Notes: generated by a model from the sequence alone, not told the origin. 64,000 nucleotides of DNA from Pseudomonadota bacterium (GCA_023423935.1 JAFAEQ010000050.1:1-64000); one strand, 5' to 3'; shown: positions 35,836 through 46,015, counted from the first letter of the stretch. A program made the numbers and translations.

Positions 35836-38800
35836 GTGAAAACAAGATCACATTTCAATCGTTTGGTGGTGGGTACATCGGCGCTGTCAATGGCGATCGC
35901 GTCCACACTCGCGCTGGCTCAGGAGAATGCGCGCGCCAAAGAGACTGTCGAGAGAACGGCAGCCAACGACGCCCAGCCCGGCGAAAGCGCGATTTCAGAC
36001 GAGAACACCGTGATCGTTACAGGCATCCGCGCCTCGCTCGAGAACGCGGCAGAGATCAAGCGCCGAGCCGACACGTTCGTCGACTCGGTCACCGCGTCGG
36101 ATGTCACGAGCCTGCCGGACCTGTCCGTCGCCGAAGCATTGCAACGTATTCCGGGCGTGACAGTGTCGCGCTTCCCAACGACGGGCGGCGCCTCGCCGGA
36201 CTTCCCCTCGCCGGAGGGCCGCGGCAACCTGATTCGCGGCTTGGGATTCGTTCGTTCCGAATTCAACGGCCGCGATGCGTTTTCCGCCAACGGCGGCCGT
36301 GCGCTCGATTGGTCGAGCATTCCGCCCGAGCTCGTCGGTGCAATCGACGTGTACAAGAATCAGTCGGCCGATCTCATCGAAGGCGGCATCGGCGGCACGA
36401 TCAATCTGCGTACGTTGGAGCCGTTCGATCGAGCGGGTCACATCCTTGCGTTCTCGGCCGATGGCACATATGCCGACCTCGGCGAGAAATGGTCTCCGTC
36501 ATACGCAGCCGTTGCCGGCAATCGCTGGGATACCGAGTCTGCAGGCGAGTTCGGCGTCCTGGCGTCCTACTCCAGTTCCAAGCTCCGCTCCAAGATCAAC
36601 GGCTGGCAGCAGGGCGCGCCGACTCCGCGCACGGACGTGACGCAACGAGAATTCATCGATGACCTGGACAAGTCGCACGTGTACGACGGCCTGACCGCCG
36701 ACGACATCCAGGCTTATGTGCCCGGATTCCAGCTGCGCACCAATGATGTCGAACGCGACCGCACCAGCTCCTACCTGGCGCTGCAGTGGCAGAAGGATTC
36801 GTTCCGTGCGACGGTGAAGTACGCCCGCGTCGAGAATCAGATCGATAGCCTCGAGCACACTACCGAATGGTTCCCGAATCACAACGGCGGATCTGCGTTC
36901 ACCGTGAGCGATCTCAGGATGAACAACAATTGGTCGACGCCAGGGATTGCGCTGTGCAACGGCGATGGTGGCCGCATCAATGGCACCCCGAGCAATCCCC
37001 AAGGTGATCCGCAGAACCCGGGCGATTGCGAAACGATGGTTCCGGCCCGAGGCTTGATGGAATCGGGCGTGGTATCCAGCCAGGCCGATTCCTGGACCGG
37101 CGCGTACGGTGTGGGGGTGGGTACGCTGGGCGTGGGCAAGCACGAGAACGCGACCACCGAAGACGTCAGCTTCAACATGAAGTGGAACGCGACGGACAAG
37201 CTGTTCCTGGAGTTCGACGCCCAGCTGACCAAGGCCGACGCGGATTACGCGGAAGTCTGGGGCGGCGGCACGTTCTTCTCGGACGTGTTCGTGGATCCGG
37301 ACCTGCAAGATCCGCGGGTCGAATTCCGCATCAATCCGAACACCGCCATCAATCGGAGTAATACGCGCCAGGGTGTCCCCTTGGCAGATCGAGACGAAGA
37401 CGGTAACTGCGTACGAGATTGCCGCCTGCCGGCGCCGACTTCGACCGCGGATCCAAACAACGCGTTCTGGCTGTATGCCTCGGATTCTTTCCGCGAAGGT
37501 ACTGGCGAGTTGAAGGCGTTCCGCGTCGACTCGAAATACGACATCGGCGAAGATTCCTGGTTCAAATCCGTACGTTTCGGCGTGCGCTACTCCGAGCGTG
37601 AACAGATCAACAAGGAAATCGGCGGCAACTGGGGCGCGATCTCACCCGCATGGGCCGGCGGCTACGGTGTGTTCTCACAAATGGACACGCCCGCCTACGA
37701 GCTCATCGATTTCTCCAATTTCTTCCGTGGCGGAGTCGTACGGGGTTCGAACAAGACGTTCCCCTTCATTCGCGGCGACCTGTTGATGAACTACGGCGCG
37801 ATGCGCAGATTCATCGACAACGAACCAGATCTCGCGGGTAACCATCCCTGGAGCCCACGCGGCAAGCTGGATGGAACCGGCGACTATCGTCCGGAAGACA
37901 TCTCCGACATCACCGAAGAAACACAAAACGCGTACGTGCGGTTCGATTTCGGTCGCGACATCGGCAGCAACGGCATGTCGATCGATGGAAATGTCGGCGT
38001 TCGCTTCGTGAAGTCTGATCTCTCGTCCAACGGTTCGCTCGCGTACGACGACTTCGATCAAGATCTGGTTGAGGGTGGTAACCGGACTCCGGATGCCGAA
38101 AGCCACGACCATGCCCGTGATTTCCTGCCGGAGGCGGCGGCTTATCTCGACCAGTTAGCCACCCCCTACGTCGTCGATCAGAAAGACACGAAGTGGCTGC
38201 CCTCCCTCAATATCAAGTGGAACCTGAACGACAACAGCCTGGTGCGCTTCGGCGCCAGCAAGGCTATGACGCGTCCGAACATTCAGGATATGCGTGCTAC
38301 GCGCCTCGTGGGTGCGACCACGACGCGCACCAACTATCCCAATATCACGGACCCGACTGACCCGTTGTACAGCGTGGATCGTGGTGCGCAAGACATCTCC
38401 CTCGGCCGCATCACCATTACGCGAGGCAATCCCGACCTGAAGCCGACGACCGCAGTCAACCTCGACCTTTCCTACGAATGGTATTTCCAGGGCGGCTACT
38501 TGTCGGCGGCGGTGTTCAAGAAGGATCTCAAGAACATCATCAACAACGGTGAGCTGACACTGGGGCAGATTACGCTCGACGGTCAGACGGTCGATGTGGT
38601 GTACACCGGCCCGGTCAATCAGGCAGAGGCGAAGCTCCATGGCTTCGAACTGGCTTATCAGCAGTTCTTCGACTGGTTGCCGGGCTGGATGTCTCACCTG
38701 GGCGTGCAGGCCAACTACACCAACATCCAGGCCGAGGCGGATCCGCCGGGCATGGGTGTGGACGCGAACGATGACGGCGTACCAGACGAGGTCACTCAGG

Positions 38801-39159
38801 CGTACCGTTTTGGTGTGAGGGACTTGCTGGGACAGTCCGAGCACATTGCCAACCTGGTCGCCATCTATCAGGACCGGAAAATGGAGTTCCGGTTGGCTTA
38901 CAACTGGCGCTCGGAATACCTGACGACCTACCGCGACTGGGTGAGCGGCAATCCGATCTATAACGAATCGAGCGGATTGCTCGACGGTTCGTTCCGGTAC
39001 GACTTCAACGAGCATCTCCAGGTGAGTGCCTCCATCTCCAACATCTTCGACAAGAAGGAGACGGCATACATGCTGTTGAACGAGACCGGCCAGACCGCGC
39101 CGCGCTTCGCCTTCCTGAACGACCGTCGTATGGTCTTGGGTCTGCGATACCAGTTCTGA
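35836..39159 (+). CDS. TonB-dependent outer-membrane receptor
   Basis: About 1107 residues. GTG start at 35836 is followed by a signal peptide ending at ALAQ. An N-terminal TonB-box-like stretch VIVTGIRASLENAAEIK leads to a plug domain (LSVAEALQRIPGVTVSR) and then a 22-strand barrel ending in the aromatic RMVLGLRYQF. The large size and IRASLENA opening are typical of the carbohydrate-type receptors of Caulobacter/Xanthomonas. The downstream genes are a lipoprotein and four halogenase-family flavoproteins, a combination often seen with these receptors. Ligand unknown; a plant-derived oligosaccharide is likely. An in-frame start at 35602 exists but has no signal peptide near its N-terminus. Confidence 0.9.
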   Translation: MKTRSHFNRLVVGTSALSMAIASTLALAQENARAKETVERTAANDAQPGESAISDENTVIVTGIRASLENAAEIKRRADTFVDSVTASDVTSLPDLSVAEALQRIPGVTVSRFPTTGGASPDFPSPEGRGNLIRGLGFVRSEFNGRDAFSANGGRALDWSSIPPELVGAIDVYKNQSADLIEGGIGGTINLRTLEPFDRAGHILAFSADGTYADLGEKWSPSYAAVAGNRWDTESAGEFGVLASYSSSKLRSKINGWQQGAPTPRTDVTQREFIDDLDKSHVYDGLTADDIQAYVPGFQLRTNDVERDRTSSYLALQWQKDSFRATVKYARVENQIDSLEHTTEWFPNHNGGSAFTVSDLRMNNNWSTPGIALCNGDGGRINGTPSNPQGDPQNPGDCETMVPARGLMESGVVSSQADSWTGAYGVGVGTLGVGKHENATTEDVSFNMKWNATDKLFLEFDAQLTKADADYAEVWGGGTFFSDVFVDPDLQDPRVEFRINPNTAINRSNTRQGVPLADRDEDGNCVRDCRLPAPTSTADPNNAFWLYASDSFREGTGELKAFRVDSKYDIGEDSWFKSVRFGVRYSEREQINKEIGGNWGAISPAWAGGYGVFSQMDTPAYELIDFSNFFRGGVVRGSNKTFPFIRGDLLMNYGAMRRFIDNEPDLAGNHPWSPRGKLDGTGDYRPEDISDITEETQNAYVRFDFGRDIGSNGMSIDGNVGVRFVKSDLSSNGSLAYDDFDQDLVEGGNRTPDAESHDHARDFLPEAAAYLDQLATPYVVDQKDTKWLPSLNIKWNLNDNSLVRFGASKAMTRPNIQDMRATRLVGATTTRTNYPNITDPTDPLYSVDRGAQDISLGRITITRGNPDLKPTTAVNLDLSYEWYFQGGYLSAAVFKKDLKNIINNGELTLGQITLDGQTVDVVYTGPVNQAEAKLHGFELAYQQFFDWLPGWMSHLGVQANYTNIQAEADPPGMGVDANDDGVPDEVTQAYRFGVRDLLGQSEHIANLVAIYQDRKMEFRLAYNWRSEYLTTYRDWVSGNPIYNESSGLLDGSFRYDFNEHLQVSASISNIFDKKETAYMLLNETGQTAPRFAFLNDRRMVLGLRYQF

Positions 39160-39183
39160 GTGGAATCGGATCGGGACTTACGG

Positions 39184-39210
39184 AAGGGCGGAGACATCAT
39201 CTCCGCCCTT
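39184..39210 (+). terminator. Strong hairpin after the TonB receptor
   Basis: Perfect 10-bp stem AAGGGCGGAG / CTCCGCCCTT around ACATCAT, 24 nt after the stop. Only two U follow, so it may be an attenuator or an mRNA stabiliser inside the operon rather than a full stop. Confidence 0.65.
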
Positions 39211-39245
39211 CTCGACGCGCAGTGCGTTGATCAGAAGGATCCAAT

Positions 39246-39866
39246 ATGAAACGAAACATGGGTGTCGCGGCCGTTGCCGCTATTTTGTGGGGTTGCGCCG
39301 CGGCGCCGCCGCCCGTACCGGTTTACGAAGCGGCGACCGAGGTGAACAGCCCGGGCTACCTCACGGCGCCCGCTGACGACGGCCGATACGTAGTCAGCTA
39401 CACCGGCAGCAGGGGCATGTCGCGCGAACAGGTGGCGCAGTTTGCCCTGCTGCGCGCAGCGGAGTTCACCGAGGAGTCAGGGCAGGAATGGTTTGCGGTC
39501 ATCACGACGAAGACCCAGAGTGTCGCGCTTACGCAGACAAAAGAAGACCTGCAGAACCGCAGTGGTGGCGGGTTCATCGGCGGCCCTGGCGGAAGTGGCA
39601 CCGGAGCGGGTGGAAGTGGTGCGCCCGTGTCGCGCGGCACCGTGGATGCACAGACGGGCGGGAGCGCGACCGCCGGCGGATTCGGAGGCGGCGCACCACC
39701 GACGCAAGTACTGGAGCGCTGGACTCCGCCTAAAGTGCCGCAGACCGTCATCGTCATCCAGATGGGCAGCGGCGAACGGGCCGAGTTTCCGGGGCTCACC
39801 AAGGCGCCGGAAATCTTCTCTGCAAAGACGGTGGCCAGCGACATCCGCGCAAAAATGAAACCTTAG
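39246..39866 (+). CDS. Predicted lipoprotein with Gly-rich insert
   Basis: 206 residues. A short signal with lipobox LWGC (Cys at about 17) predicts lipidation, so it is probably outer-membrane associated. A conserved-looking N-terminal domain (YLTAPADDGRYVVSYTGSRGMSREQVAQFALLRAAEFT) resembles the small lipoproteins found beside TonB receptors in Caulobacter-like genomes, whose role is unknown. A roughly 45-residue Gly/Ser-rich stretch (about 106-160) interrupts it. AAGGATC precedes the ATG. It lies between the receptor and the halogenase genes. Confidence 0.7.
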   Translation: MKRNMGVAAVAAILWGCAAAPPPVPVYEAATEVNSPGYLTAPADDGRYVVSYTGSRGMSREQVAQFALLRAAEFTEESGQEWFAVITTKTQSVALTQTKEDLQNRSGGGFIGGPGGSGTGAGGSGAPVSRGTVDAQTGGSATAGGFGGGAPPTQVLERWTPPKVPQTVIVIQMGSGERAEFPGLTKAPEIFSAKTVASDIRAKMKP

Positions 39867-39947
39867 CGCCCGCGTGTCTTGTAAACCCTTGCAGCGTCGT
39901 GACAAGGTGCAGCGTGCATCTGTCGCGGTTGGGAAACGATTATCGAC

Positions 39948-41471
39948 ATGCAGATCGAGCGAATATGCATCGTGGGGGGAGGCACGGCTGGATGGATGAC
40001 TGCGGCGGCACTCTCGCACAAATTCAAGGGCCTGCCGGTTTCCATCCAATTGGTCGAATCCGATGAAATCGGCACCGTGGGAGTCGGCGAGGCTACCCTT
40101 CCGCACATCCGCGTTTTCAACAATGCGCTGAACATCAGCGAATCGGCGCTCATGAAAGCGACCGAGGCCACGATCAAGCTCGGCATCGAGTTCTGCGATT
40201 GGGGGCGAATCGGCGATCGTTACATTCACCCGTTCGGCGACTTCGGGCCAAACGTCAACGGCGTTCCGTTCTATCAATTCTGGTTGCGACTGCGGGAACT
40301 CGGGGATTCTTCGCGCCTCGATGACTATTCGCTTGGCATCGTCCTTGCCGAAATGGGTCGCTTCATGACGCCTGGCACCGACCCTACGCGCGTCGAATCC
40401 ACGTTCCGTTACGCGTACCAGTTCGATGCGACCCGTTACGCGCGTTTCTTGCGCCAGTATTCGGAAGCCAATGGTGTCGTGCGCACCGAAGGCAAGGTCG
40501 TCGATGTGAAGCTCCACGCCGAGTCCGGCTTCGTCGAGTCCGTGAAGCTCGACCGTGGCGACACCCTGAGCGCCGACCTGTTCGTGGACTGTTCCGGCTT
40601 CCGCGGCCTGCTCATCGAACAGCAGCTCAAAACCGGATATGAGGATTGGAGCCAGTGGTTGCCCTGCAATCGGGCCGTTGCCATCCCGTGTGAATCACGT
40701 GGGCCATTGCTGCCGCTGACTCGCGCCACGGCGCGCAAAGCAGGGTGGCAATGGCGGATTCCACTGCAGCATCGAGTGGGCAACGGACTCGTGTATTGCA
40801 GCGATTTCATCTCCGACGATGACGCCACTGAATTCATCCTGGCCAATCTCGAAGGACCCGCGCTCGCCGCACCCAACAAGCTGCGCTTCACGACCGGCAG
40901 GCGGCGTCTTTTCTGGAACAAGAATGTAGTGGCGATCGGGCTGGCAGCCGGCTTCCTGGAGCCGCTCGAGTCGACGTCGATCCACCTGATCCACGAAGGC
41001 GTCACCGAGCTGATCCAGCTGTTCCCGGACAAGGGGTTTGCCCAAACCGACGCGGACGAATACAACCGACGCATGGGCGTGAACTTCGAACGCGTGCGCG
41101 ATTTTCTGCTGCTGCATTACGTCGCCACCCAGCGTGACGACAGCCCCATGTGGCTGCACTTCCGGAACCTGACGCTTCCCGACAGCCTCAGTGAAAAGAT
41201 CGAGGCCTGGACGACCCGCGGCTACATCATCAAGTACGAATTCGGTGTGTTCCTGCCTCCCAGCTGGGTCGCGGTGATGATGGGACAAAATCTGCGGCCT
41301 CGGGGTTACGACCGGCGAGCGGATGCGGCGCCGAAGGAACTTCTCATCAGGAATGCCGCGGCCATCAAGCAAGGAGTCCGCGCAGCAGCCCAGAGCGCCC
41401 CGGACCATGCTGCGTACCTCCGGCAGATCGGCGCGGCATCCGATACCGCGCCGCTGGTGGCCAGAGGCTAG
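39948..41471 (+). CDS. Flavin-dependent (tryptophan) halogenase-family protein 1
   Basis: 507 residues, FAD-dependent halogenase fold. It has GGGTAGW near residue 10 for FAD, Lys77 at the position of the catalytic lysine of PrnA (TIKLGIEF), the WQWRIP motif that excludes monooxygenase chemistry, and LEPLESTS with the partner glutamate. The sequence thus keeps the halogenase machinery, but members that lie beside TonB receptors do not act on free tryptophan as far as known, and their substrate is undefined. It needs a flavin reductase, which is not visible nearby. First of four in tandem; 26 bp before the next. Confidence 0.87.
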   Translation: MQIERICIVGGGTAGWMTAAALSHKFKGLPVSIQLVESDEIGTVGVGEATLPHIRVFNNALNISESALMKATEATIKLGIEFCDWGRIGDRYIHPFGDFGPNVNGVPFYQFWLRLRELGDSSRLDDYSLGIVLAEMGRFMTPGTDPTRVESTFRYAYQFDATRYARFLRQYSEANGVVRTEGKVVDVKLHAESGFVESVKLDRGDTLSADLFVDCSGFRGLLIEQQLKTGYEDWSQWLPCNRAVAIPCESRGPLLPLTRATARKAGWQWRIPLQHRVGNGLVYCSDFISDDDATEFILANLEGPALAAPNKLRFTTGRRRLFWNKNVVAIGLAAGFLEPLESTSIHLIHEGVTELIQLFPDKGFAQTDADEYNRRMGVNFERVRDFLLLHYVATQRDDSPMWLHFRNLTLPDSLSEKIEAWTTRGYIIKYEFGVFLPPSWVAVMMGQNLRPRGYDRRADAAPKELLIRNAAAIKQGVRAAAQSAPDHAAYLRQIGAASDTAPLVARG

Positions 41472-41497
41472 TCGGACGTGGCGAGCCATTTCCCATC

Positions 41498-42955
41498 GTG
41501 AAACCTGTGGAGCGCATCGTCGTTTGCGGCAGCGGGATTGCCGCTCATCTGACCGCGGTGGCGCTCGCGCGCCAGTTGCCACCGACGATTCGAATTACCT
41601 GGGTCAACGGCGCGGATTCCCGGGATGCGGATATTTTTTTCGGCGGCGTTACCGCACCCTCGGCATATGCCTTCAATCTCGCGGCAGGGGTTTCAGAGCC
41701 GCGCCTGATGGTGGAAACCGACTCCACTTTTTCCTGGGGGACGCACTTTCAGGGCTGGGGCGCGGGCAATCTTTCGTGGGTGCAATGCTCCCACCTGCCG
41801 CTGCCAGTCCTCAACGGCGTTCTGTTCCATCATTATTTGTGGCGTCTCGGCATCGGTGAGCTCGAACCATTTCTAGTCCCAGCCATCGCCGCTCGCGGTG
41901 GCGTCTTCGCGCATCCCGTCGACAAGGGGCCCAAGCTCCTCACACGCGCGGAATATGGTTACCAGTTCAATCCTTACTCCTATCGAGTGCCCTTTGCGGC
42001 GGCGGCGCAGGCATTTCAGGTGGAAGTTGTTACTGCACAGATCTCCCGTGTCGACTGCGGCGAAGGCGCGATCTCCGCGCTCCATCTTTCCAACGGTCGA
42101 GTGATCGCCGCGGATCTTTTCGTCGATTGCACCGGGCCAGATGCGCGGCTGCTTTCAAGCCTGGGGGCTCAAGCGCCGAGTGGACGGCGGCTGCGGGCAG
42201 CGCTCAGTCAACGTCGCAAGGAGAAAATCGGTCCACCGTGCCGGAGCGTGGTTGCGCGCGATTTCGGCTGGCAGTCCGACACATTCCTCAAGGCAAGTGT
42301 TTCGCGGCTGACTGTCTATGTTCCAGAAACGGAAAGCGAGGCGCTCGCCGCACATGGCGATTCTCCGCAATACACAGGCGAAATCACCCTTGGCCGCCGC
42401 AGAAGCGCGTGGGTGGGTAATTGCGTCGCCATCGGGCACGCCGCCTCGGTTCTCGAGCCGTTGACTCACGCACCGATGCTTCTGCTCGAGCGGGAAATCG
42501 ACCGGCTGCTGAGTCTCGTGCCGATCTCGGACGACATGTCGGTCGAACGTCGCGAGTACAACCGACAGAGCGCCGAGGACTACGCTCACGCGTACATCTT
42601 CAATCGCGCGCTGTACGAAACACCGCCCAAAGCGCAAACGGCCTTCTGGCTTGCGGCGTCTGAAGAACCACCGCACGACAAGCTCGTTCAAAAGCTTGCC
42701 CAGTTCGAAAGCCGGGGAGTGCTGGTGGCGTTCGATCTCGAACCGTTCACTCCCGAAGACTGGGTCATCCTGCATCACGGCATGCGGCGGCGGCCGGCGC
42801 GCTACGATCGAATGGCCGACCGGACACCGAAGAACGAGGTGCGCTCGATGTTCGAATCGATGCCGCGCCAAATCGAGAATCTCGCGAAGACGATGCCGAC
42901 TCATCATGACTACATCATCAATCTGCTGCGCTACCTCAAACAGCACGAACAGTGA
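41498..42955 (+). CDS. Halogenase-family flavoprotein 2, catalytic residues replaced
   Basis: 485 residues, clearly homologous to its neighbours but divergent. The FAD loop reads CGSGIAAH rather than GGGTAGW, Ser79 occupies the catalytic-lysine position (STFSWGTHF), LEPLTHAP replaces LEPLESTS and so removes the catalytic glutamate, and no WxWxIP motif is present (FGWQSD at the equivalent place). It may be a non-halogenating flavoprotein or a partner subunit for the other three. It starts 26 bp after protein 1 and ends 3 bp before protein 3, so it is held in the operon rather than decaying. Confidence 0.82.
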   Translation: MKPVERIVVCGSGIAAHLTAVALARQLPPTIRITWVNGADSRDADIFFGGVTAPSAYAFNLAAGVSEPRLMVETDSTFSWGTHFQGWGAGNLSWVQCSHLPLPVLNGVLFHHYLWRLGIGELEPFLVPAIAARGGVFAHPVDKGPKLLTRAEYGYQFNPYSYRVPFAAAAQAFQVEVVTAQISRVDCGEGAISALHLSNGRVIAADLFVDCTGPDARLLSSLGAQAPSGRRLRAALSQRRKEKIGPPCRSVVARDFGWQSDTFLKASVSRLTVYVPETESEALAAHGDSPQYTGEITLGRRRSAWVGNCVAIGHAASVLEPLTHAPMLLLEREIDRLLSLVPISDDMSVERREYNRQSAEDYAHAYIFNRALYETPPKAQTAFWLAASEEPPHDKLVQKLAQFESRGVLVAFDLEPFTPEDWVILHHGMRRRPARYDRMADRTPKNEVRSMFESMPRQIENLAKTMPTHHDYIINLLRYLKQHEQ

Positions 42956-42958
42956 ATC

Positions 42959-44473
42959 ATGCAGGCGCGCTTGAAGCACATCGTCATTGCCGGTGGTGGC
43001 TCCGCCGGGTGGATGACCGCCGCCGCGCTGTCGAGCATGCTGGATCCGAAAGACGTTTCGATTACGCTGGTTGAGTCGGACGAAATCGGGACGATCGGCG
43101 TCGGCGAAGCAACCATTCCCGACATCATTGTTTTCAATCGCATGCTCGGGCTCGATGAGCAGGAGTTCATGAAGGCGACCAACGCCACCTTCAAACTCGG
43201 CATCGAGTTCATCGACTGGGGACGCACGGGCGATAGATATATTCATCCCTTCAGTGTGCATGGCGTGGATATGAAGGGTATCGATTTCCATAACTACTGG
43301 CTGCATGAGCGCGCCGGGGGCGGCCAGCATCCCATCCAGCAATACAGCCTGTGCGCGGTGGCTGCGAGCCACGGAAAGTTCACGTTGCCGGATCCCAATC
43401 CGCGTTCGCTGTTGTCGTACATCCGGTATGCCTATCATTTCGATGCCACGCTGTACGCGCGTTACCTGCGCACCTATGCGCAAGAGCGCGGTGTACGGCG
43501 CGTCGAGGGAAAGATTCAGCGGGTTTCGCAAGCGCCGGAAAGCGGAAACATCGAGTCATTGCAGCTCGACGGCGACCGCATCGTCAATGGCGATTTCTTC
43601 TTCGACTGCACGGGATTCCGTTCGCTGATCCTCGGGTCGGTGCTGGGTGTTCCATTCGTCGACTGGAGCCACTGGCTGCCGTGCAACTCCGCGCTCGCGG
43701 TGCCTTGCCGCCATGCGGGACCGCTGCTGCCCTACACACGTGCGACTGCAAGGACCGCCGGCTGGCAGTGGCGGATTCCCACGCAGCAGCGCACAGGCAA
43801 CGGACATATCTATTGCCGCGAGTTCATGAGCGATGACGAAGCAACAGAGATCCTGCTCGCCAATCTCGACGGCGAGGCGCTGGCCGACCCGCGGCAGATT
43901 CGCTTCACCGCAGGTCACCGCAAGACATTCTGGTCGAAGAATTGCATCGCGATCGGCCTGGCTGCCGGATTTCTCGAGCCGCTCGAATCCACGTCCATCT
44001 ATCTCATCCAGGAAGGAATCAGTCGCTTCATATCGCTGTACCCGGATGCAACACTGCCAGGGATCGTGAGCGACGAATACAACCGGCACATGCGCACGGA
44101 GTTCGAGCAGGTGCGCGACTTCATCATCCTGCATTTCTCCGCGACCGAGCGCGACGATTCGCCGTTCTGGAATCATTGCCGCACGATGAGTATTCCCGAC
44201 ACGCTGCGGCACAAGATCGAATTGTTTCGCACGGCGGCGCGCGTGTTCCGATACGAGGAAGAACTGTTTTCGAAACCCAGCTGGGTCGCTGTGCTTCTGG
44301 GGCAGAACATCGTGCCCAGACAATGCGATCCGATCGTCGCTTCGTTGCCGCATTCCATGGTGCACGAAAGTCTCGAATCGATGCGTCTGGCGATGGCGTC
44401 AGCGGCCAAGGCGATGCCGACGCACGAAGAGTTCATCCGCAGGTATTGTCCGTCCGGCACGAGCTCATCATGA
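42959..44473 (+). CDS. Flavin-dependent (tryptophan) halogenase-family protein 3
   Basis: 504 residues with all signatures: GGGSAGW for FAD, Lys79 (TFKLGIEF), WQWRIP at 269-274 and LEPLEST with Glu343. Numbering of the lysine matches PrnA Lys79 exactly. It starts 3 bp after protein 2 and overlaps protein 4 by 4 bp (ATGA), so translation is coupled. It is closest by eye to protein 4. The substrate is unknown. Confidence 0.88.
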   Translation: MQARLKHIVIAGGGSAGWMTAAALSSMLDPKDVSITLVESDEIGTIGVGEATIPDIIVFNRMLGLDEQEFMKATNATFKLGIEFIDWGRTGDRYIHPFSVHGVDMKGIDFHNYWLHERAGGGQHPIQQYSLCAVAASHGKFTLPDPNPRSLLSYIRYAYHFDATLYARYLRTYAQERGVRRVEGKIQRVSQAPESGNIESLQLDGDRIVNGDFFFDCTGFRSLILGSVLGVPFVDWSHWLPCNSALAVPCRHAGPLLPYTRATARTAGWQWRIPTQQRTGNGHIYCREFMSDDEATEILLANLDGEALADPRQIRFTAGHRKTFWSKNCIAIGLAAGFLEPLESTSIYLIQEGISRFISLYPDATLPGIVSDEYNRHMRTEFEQVRDFIILHFSATERDDSPFWNHCRTMSIPDTLRHKIELFRTAARVFRYEEELFSKPSWVAVLLGQNIVPRQCDPIVASLPHSMVHESLESMRLAMASAAKAMPTHEEFIRRYCPSGTSSS

Positions 44474-45984
44474 ACGACCTGCGCATACGCAATATCGTGA
44501 TCGTCGGCGGAGGAACGGCCGGGTGGATGGCAGCCGCCGCTTTCACACGTTTGCTGAACACCCCGGAGATCAAGCTCCACGTGATCGAGTCCGACGCGAT
44601 CGGCACCGTCGGTGTGGGCGAGGCCACCATCCCGCACATTCTCTACTTCAACCGGCTCTTGGGTATCGATGAAGCGGACTTTATCCGCAAGACCAATGCC
44701 ACGTTCAAGCTCGGCATCGAGTTCGTTAACTGGGGCCGGGCGGGGCAGCGTTACATACATCCCTTTGGGCCTTATGGCGTCAATATGGAAGGTCTGCACT
44801 TCCATCATTTCTGGCTGCGTCATTCACGATCCGGAGGCATCCAGGACATCGATGCGTATAACCTGCCAGTGCTCGCGGCACGCGCTGGCAAGTTTCAGCG
44901 GCCCGAGGAGAAGATGCAGGGCTCACCGCTGCAGGCCTTCTCGTATGCCTTTCACTTCGATGCCTCGCTCTACGCGAAGTTTCTGCGCGAGTTTTCGTTG
45001 ACGCGTGGCGCGACCCGGATCGAAGGCAAGATCACCCGCGTGCAACAGCATCCGGAATCCGGCTTCGTCGAAAGCGTCATGCTCGAGAACGGCCAGGTCA
45101 TCGCAGGAGACTTGTTCATCGACTGCTCGGGTTTCCGTGGCCTGCTCATCGAACAGACTCTGCAAAGCGGCTACGACGACTGGGGCAGCCATCTACCGTG
45201 CGATCGTGCCATCGCGCGAGCATGCCGAAAGGTCGGTGACCCGATCCCGTACACGCGCGCCACGGCCAAAAGCGCCGGCTGGCAATGGCGCATTCCGCTG
45301 CAGTCGCGCACCGGCAATGGTCACGTCTACTGCAGTGAGTTCTTACCGGACGAAGCGGCGCTCGACAGCCTCAACTCCGATCTCGATGGCGAGCCGATCT
45401 CCGAGCCGAATTTCCTGCACTTCCGCGCCGGCATCCGCAAGAAGCCGTGGAACAAAAATGTCGTGGCCCTGGGGCTCGCCTCAGGGTTCCTCGAGCCTCT
45501 CGAATCGACCTCCATTCATCTCATTCAGTCGGCGATCGCTCGGTTGATGACTAACTTTCCGGACAAGACGTTCAATCAGCCCGACATCGACTACTACAAC
45601 CGGCGAACCAGACTGGAGTATGAGTACATCCGCGATTTCATTGTGCTGCATTACAAGGCTACCGAACGGGACGACTCTCCCTTCTGGAACTATTGCCGCA
45701 CGATGGAAATTCCGGCGACGTTGGCCGAGCGCATCGCGATCTACCAGGAGAACGCGCGACTGTACCGTCATGATCATGAGCTGTTCGGCGAGACGAACTG
45801 GTTTGCCGTGATGCACGGACAAGGAATCGTGCCGAAGCGCTATCACCCGGTTGCCGACATCCTTGCCGCAGAAGAGCTGGACAGACGTATGACGAAGCTC
45901 GCGGAGGTGACGCGGCAGTGCCTGGCGGCGATGCCGTCGCATCAGGCCTTCATCGATCGGCATTGCGGGGCGTCGATCGCCTGA
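44470..45984 (+). CDS. Flavin-dependent (tryptophan) halogenase-family protein 4
   Basis: 504 residues. GGGTAGW, Lys80 (TFKLGIEF), WQWRIPLQ and LEPLESTS are present, so the halogenase active site is intact. The start at 44470 was chosen because the NIVIVGGGTAGW motif begins the family and the ATG overlaps the upstream stop; the frame itself is open to 43942. Last gene of the TonB-receptor operon; the next gene, the cupin, is convergent 31 bp away. Confidence 0.88.
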   Translation: MNDLRIRNIVIVGGGTAGWMAAAAFTRLLNTPEIKLHVIESDAIGTVGVGEATIPHILYFNRLLGIDEADFIRKTNATFKLGIEFVNWGRAGQRYIHPFGPYGVNMEGLHFHHFWLRHSRSGGIQDIDAYNLPVLAARAGKFQRPEEKMQGSPLQAFSYAFHFDASLYAKFLREFSLTRGATRIEGKITRVQQHPESGFVESVMLENGQVIAGDLFIDCSGFRGLLIEQTLQSGYDDWGSHLPCDRAIARACRKVGDPIPYTRATAKSAGWQWRIPLQSRTGNGHVYCSEFLPDEAALDSLNSDLDGEPISEPNFLHFRAGIRKKPWNKNVVALGLASGFLEPLESTSIHLIQSAIARLMTNFPDKTFNQPDIDYYNRRTRLEYEYIRDFIVLHYKATERDDSPFWNYCRTMEIPATLAERIAIYQENARLYRHDHELFGETNWFAVMHGQGIVPKRYHPVADILAAEELDRRMTKLAEVTRQCLAAMPSHQAFIDRHCGASIA

Positions 45985-46015
45985 GCGATCGGCCCGCCAT
46001 CCAACAATCGGAAGG

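Noticed and set aside
42155..43531. 458-residue open frame antisense to the halogenase-family genes
   Set aside because: It spans two real genes and their junction and has no protein-like features.
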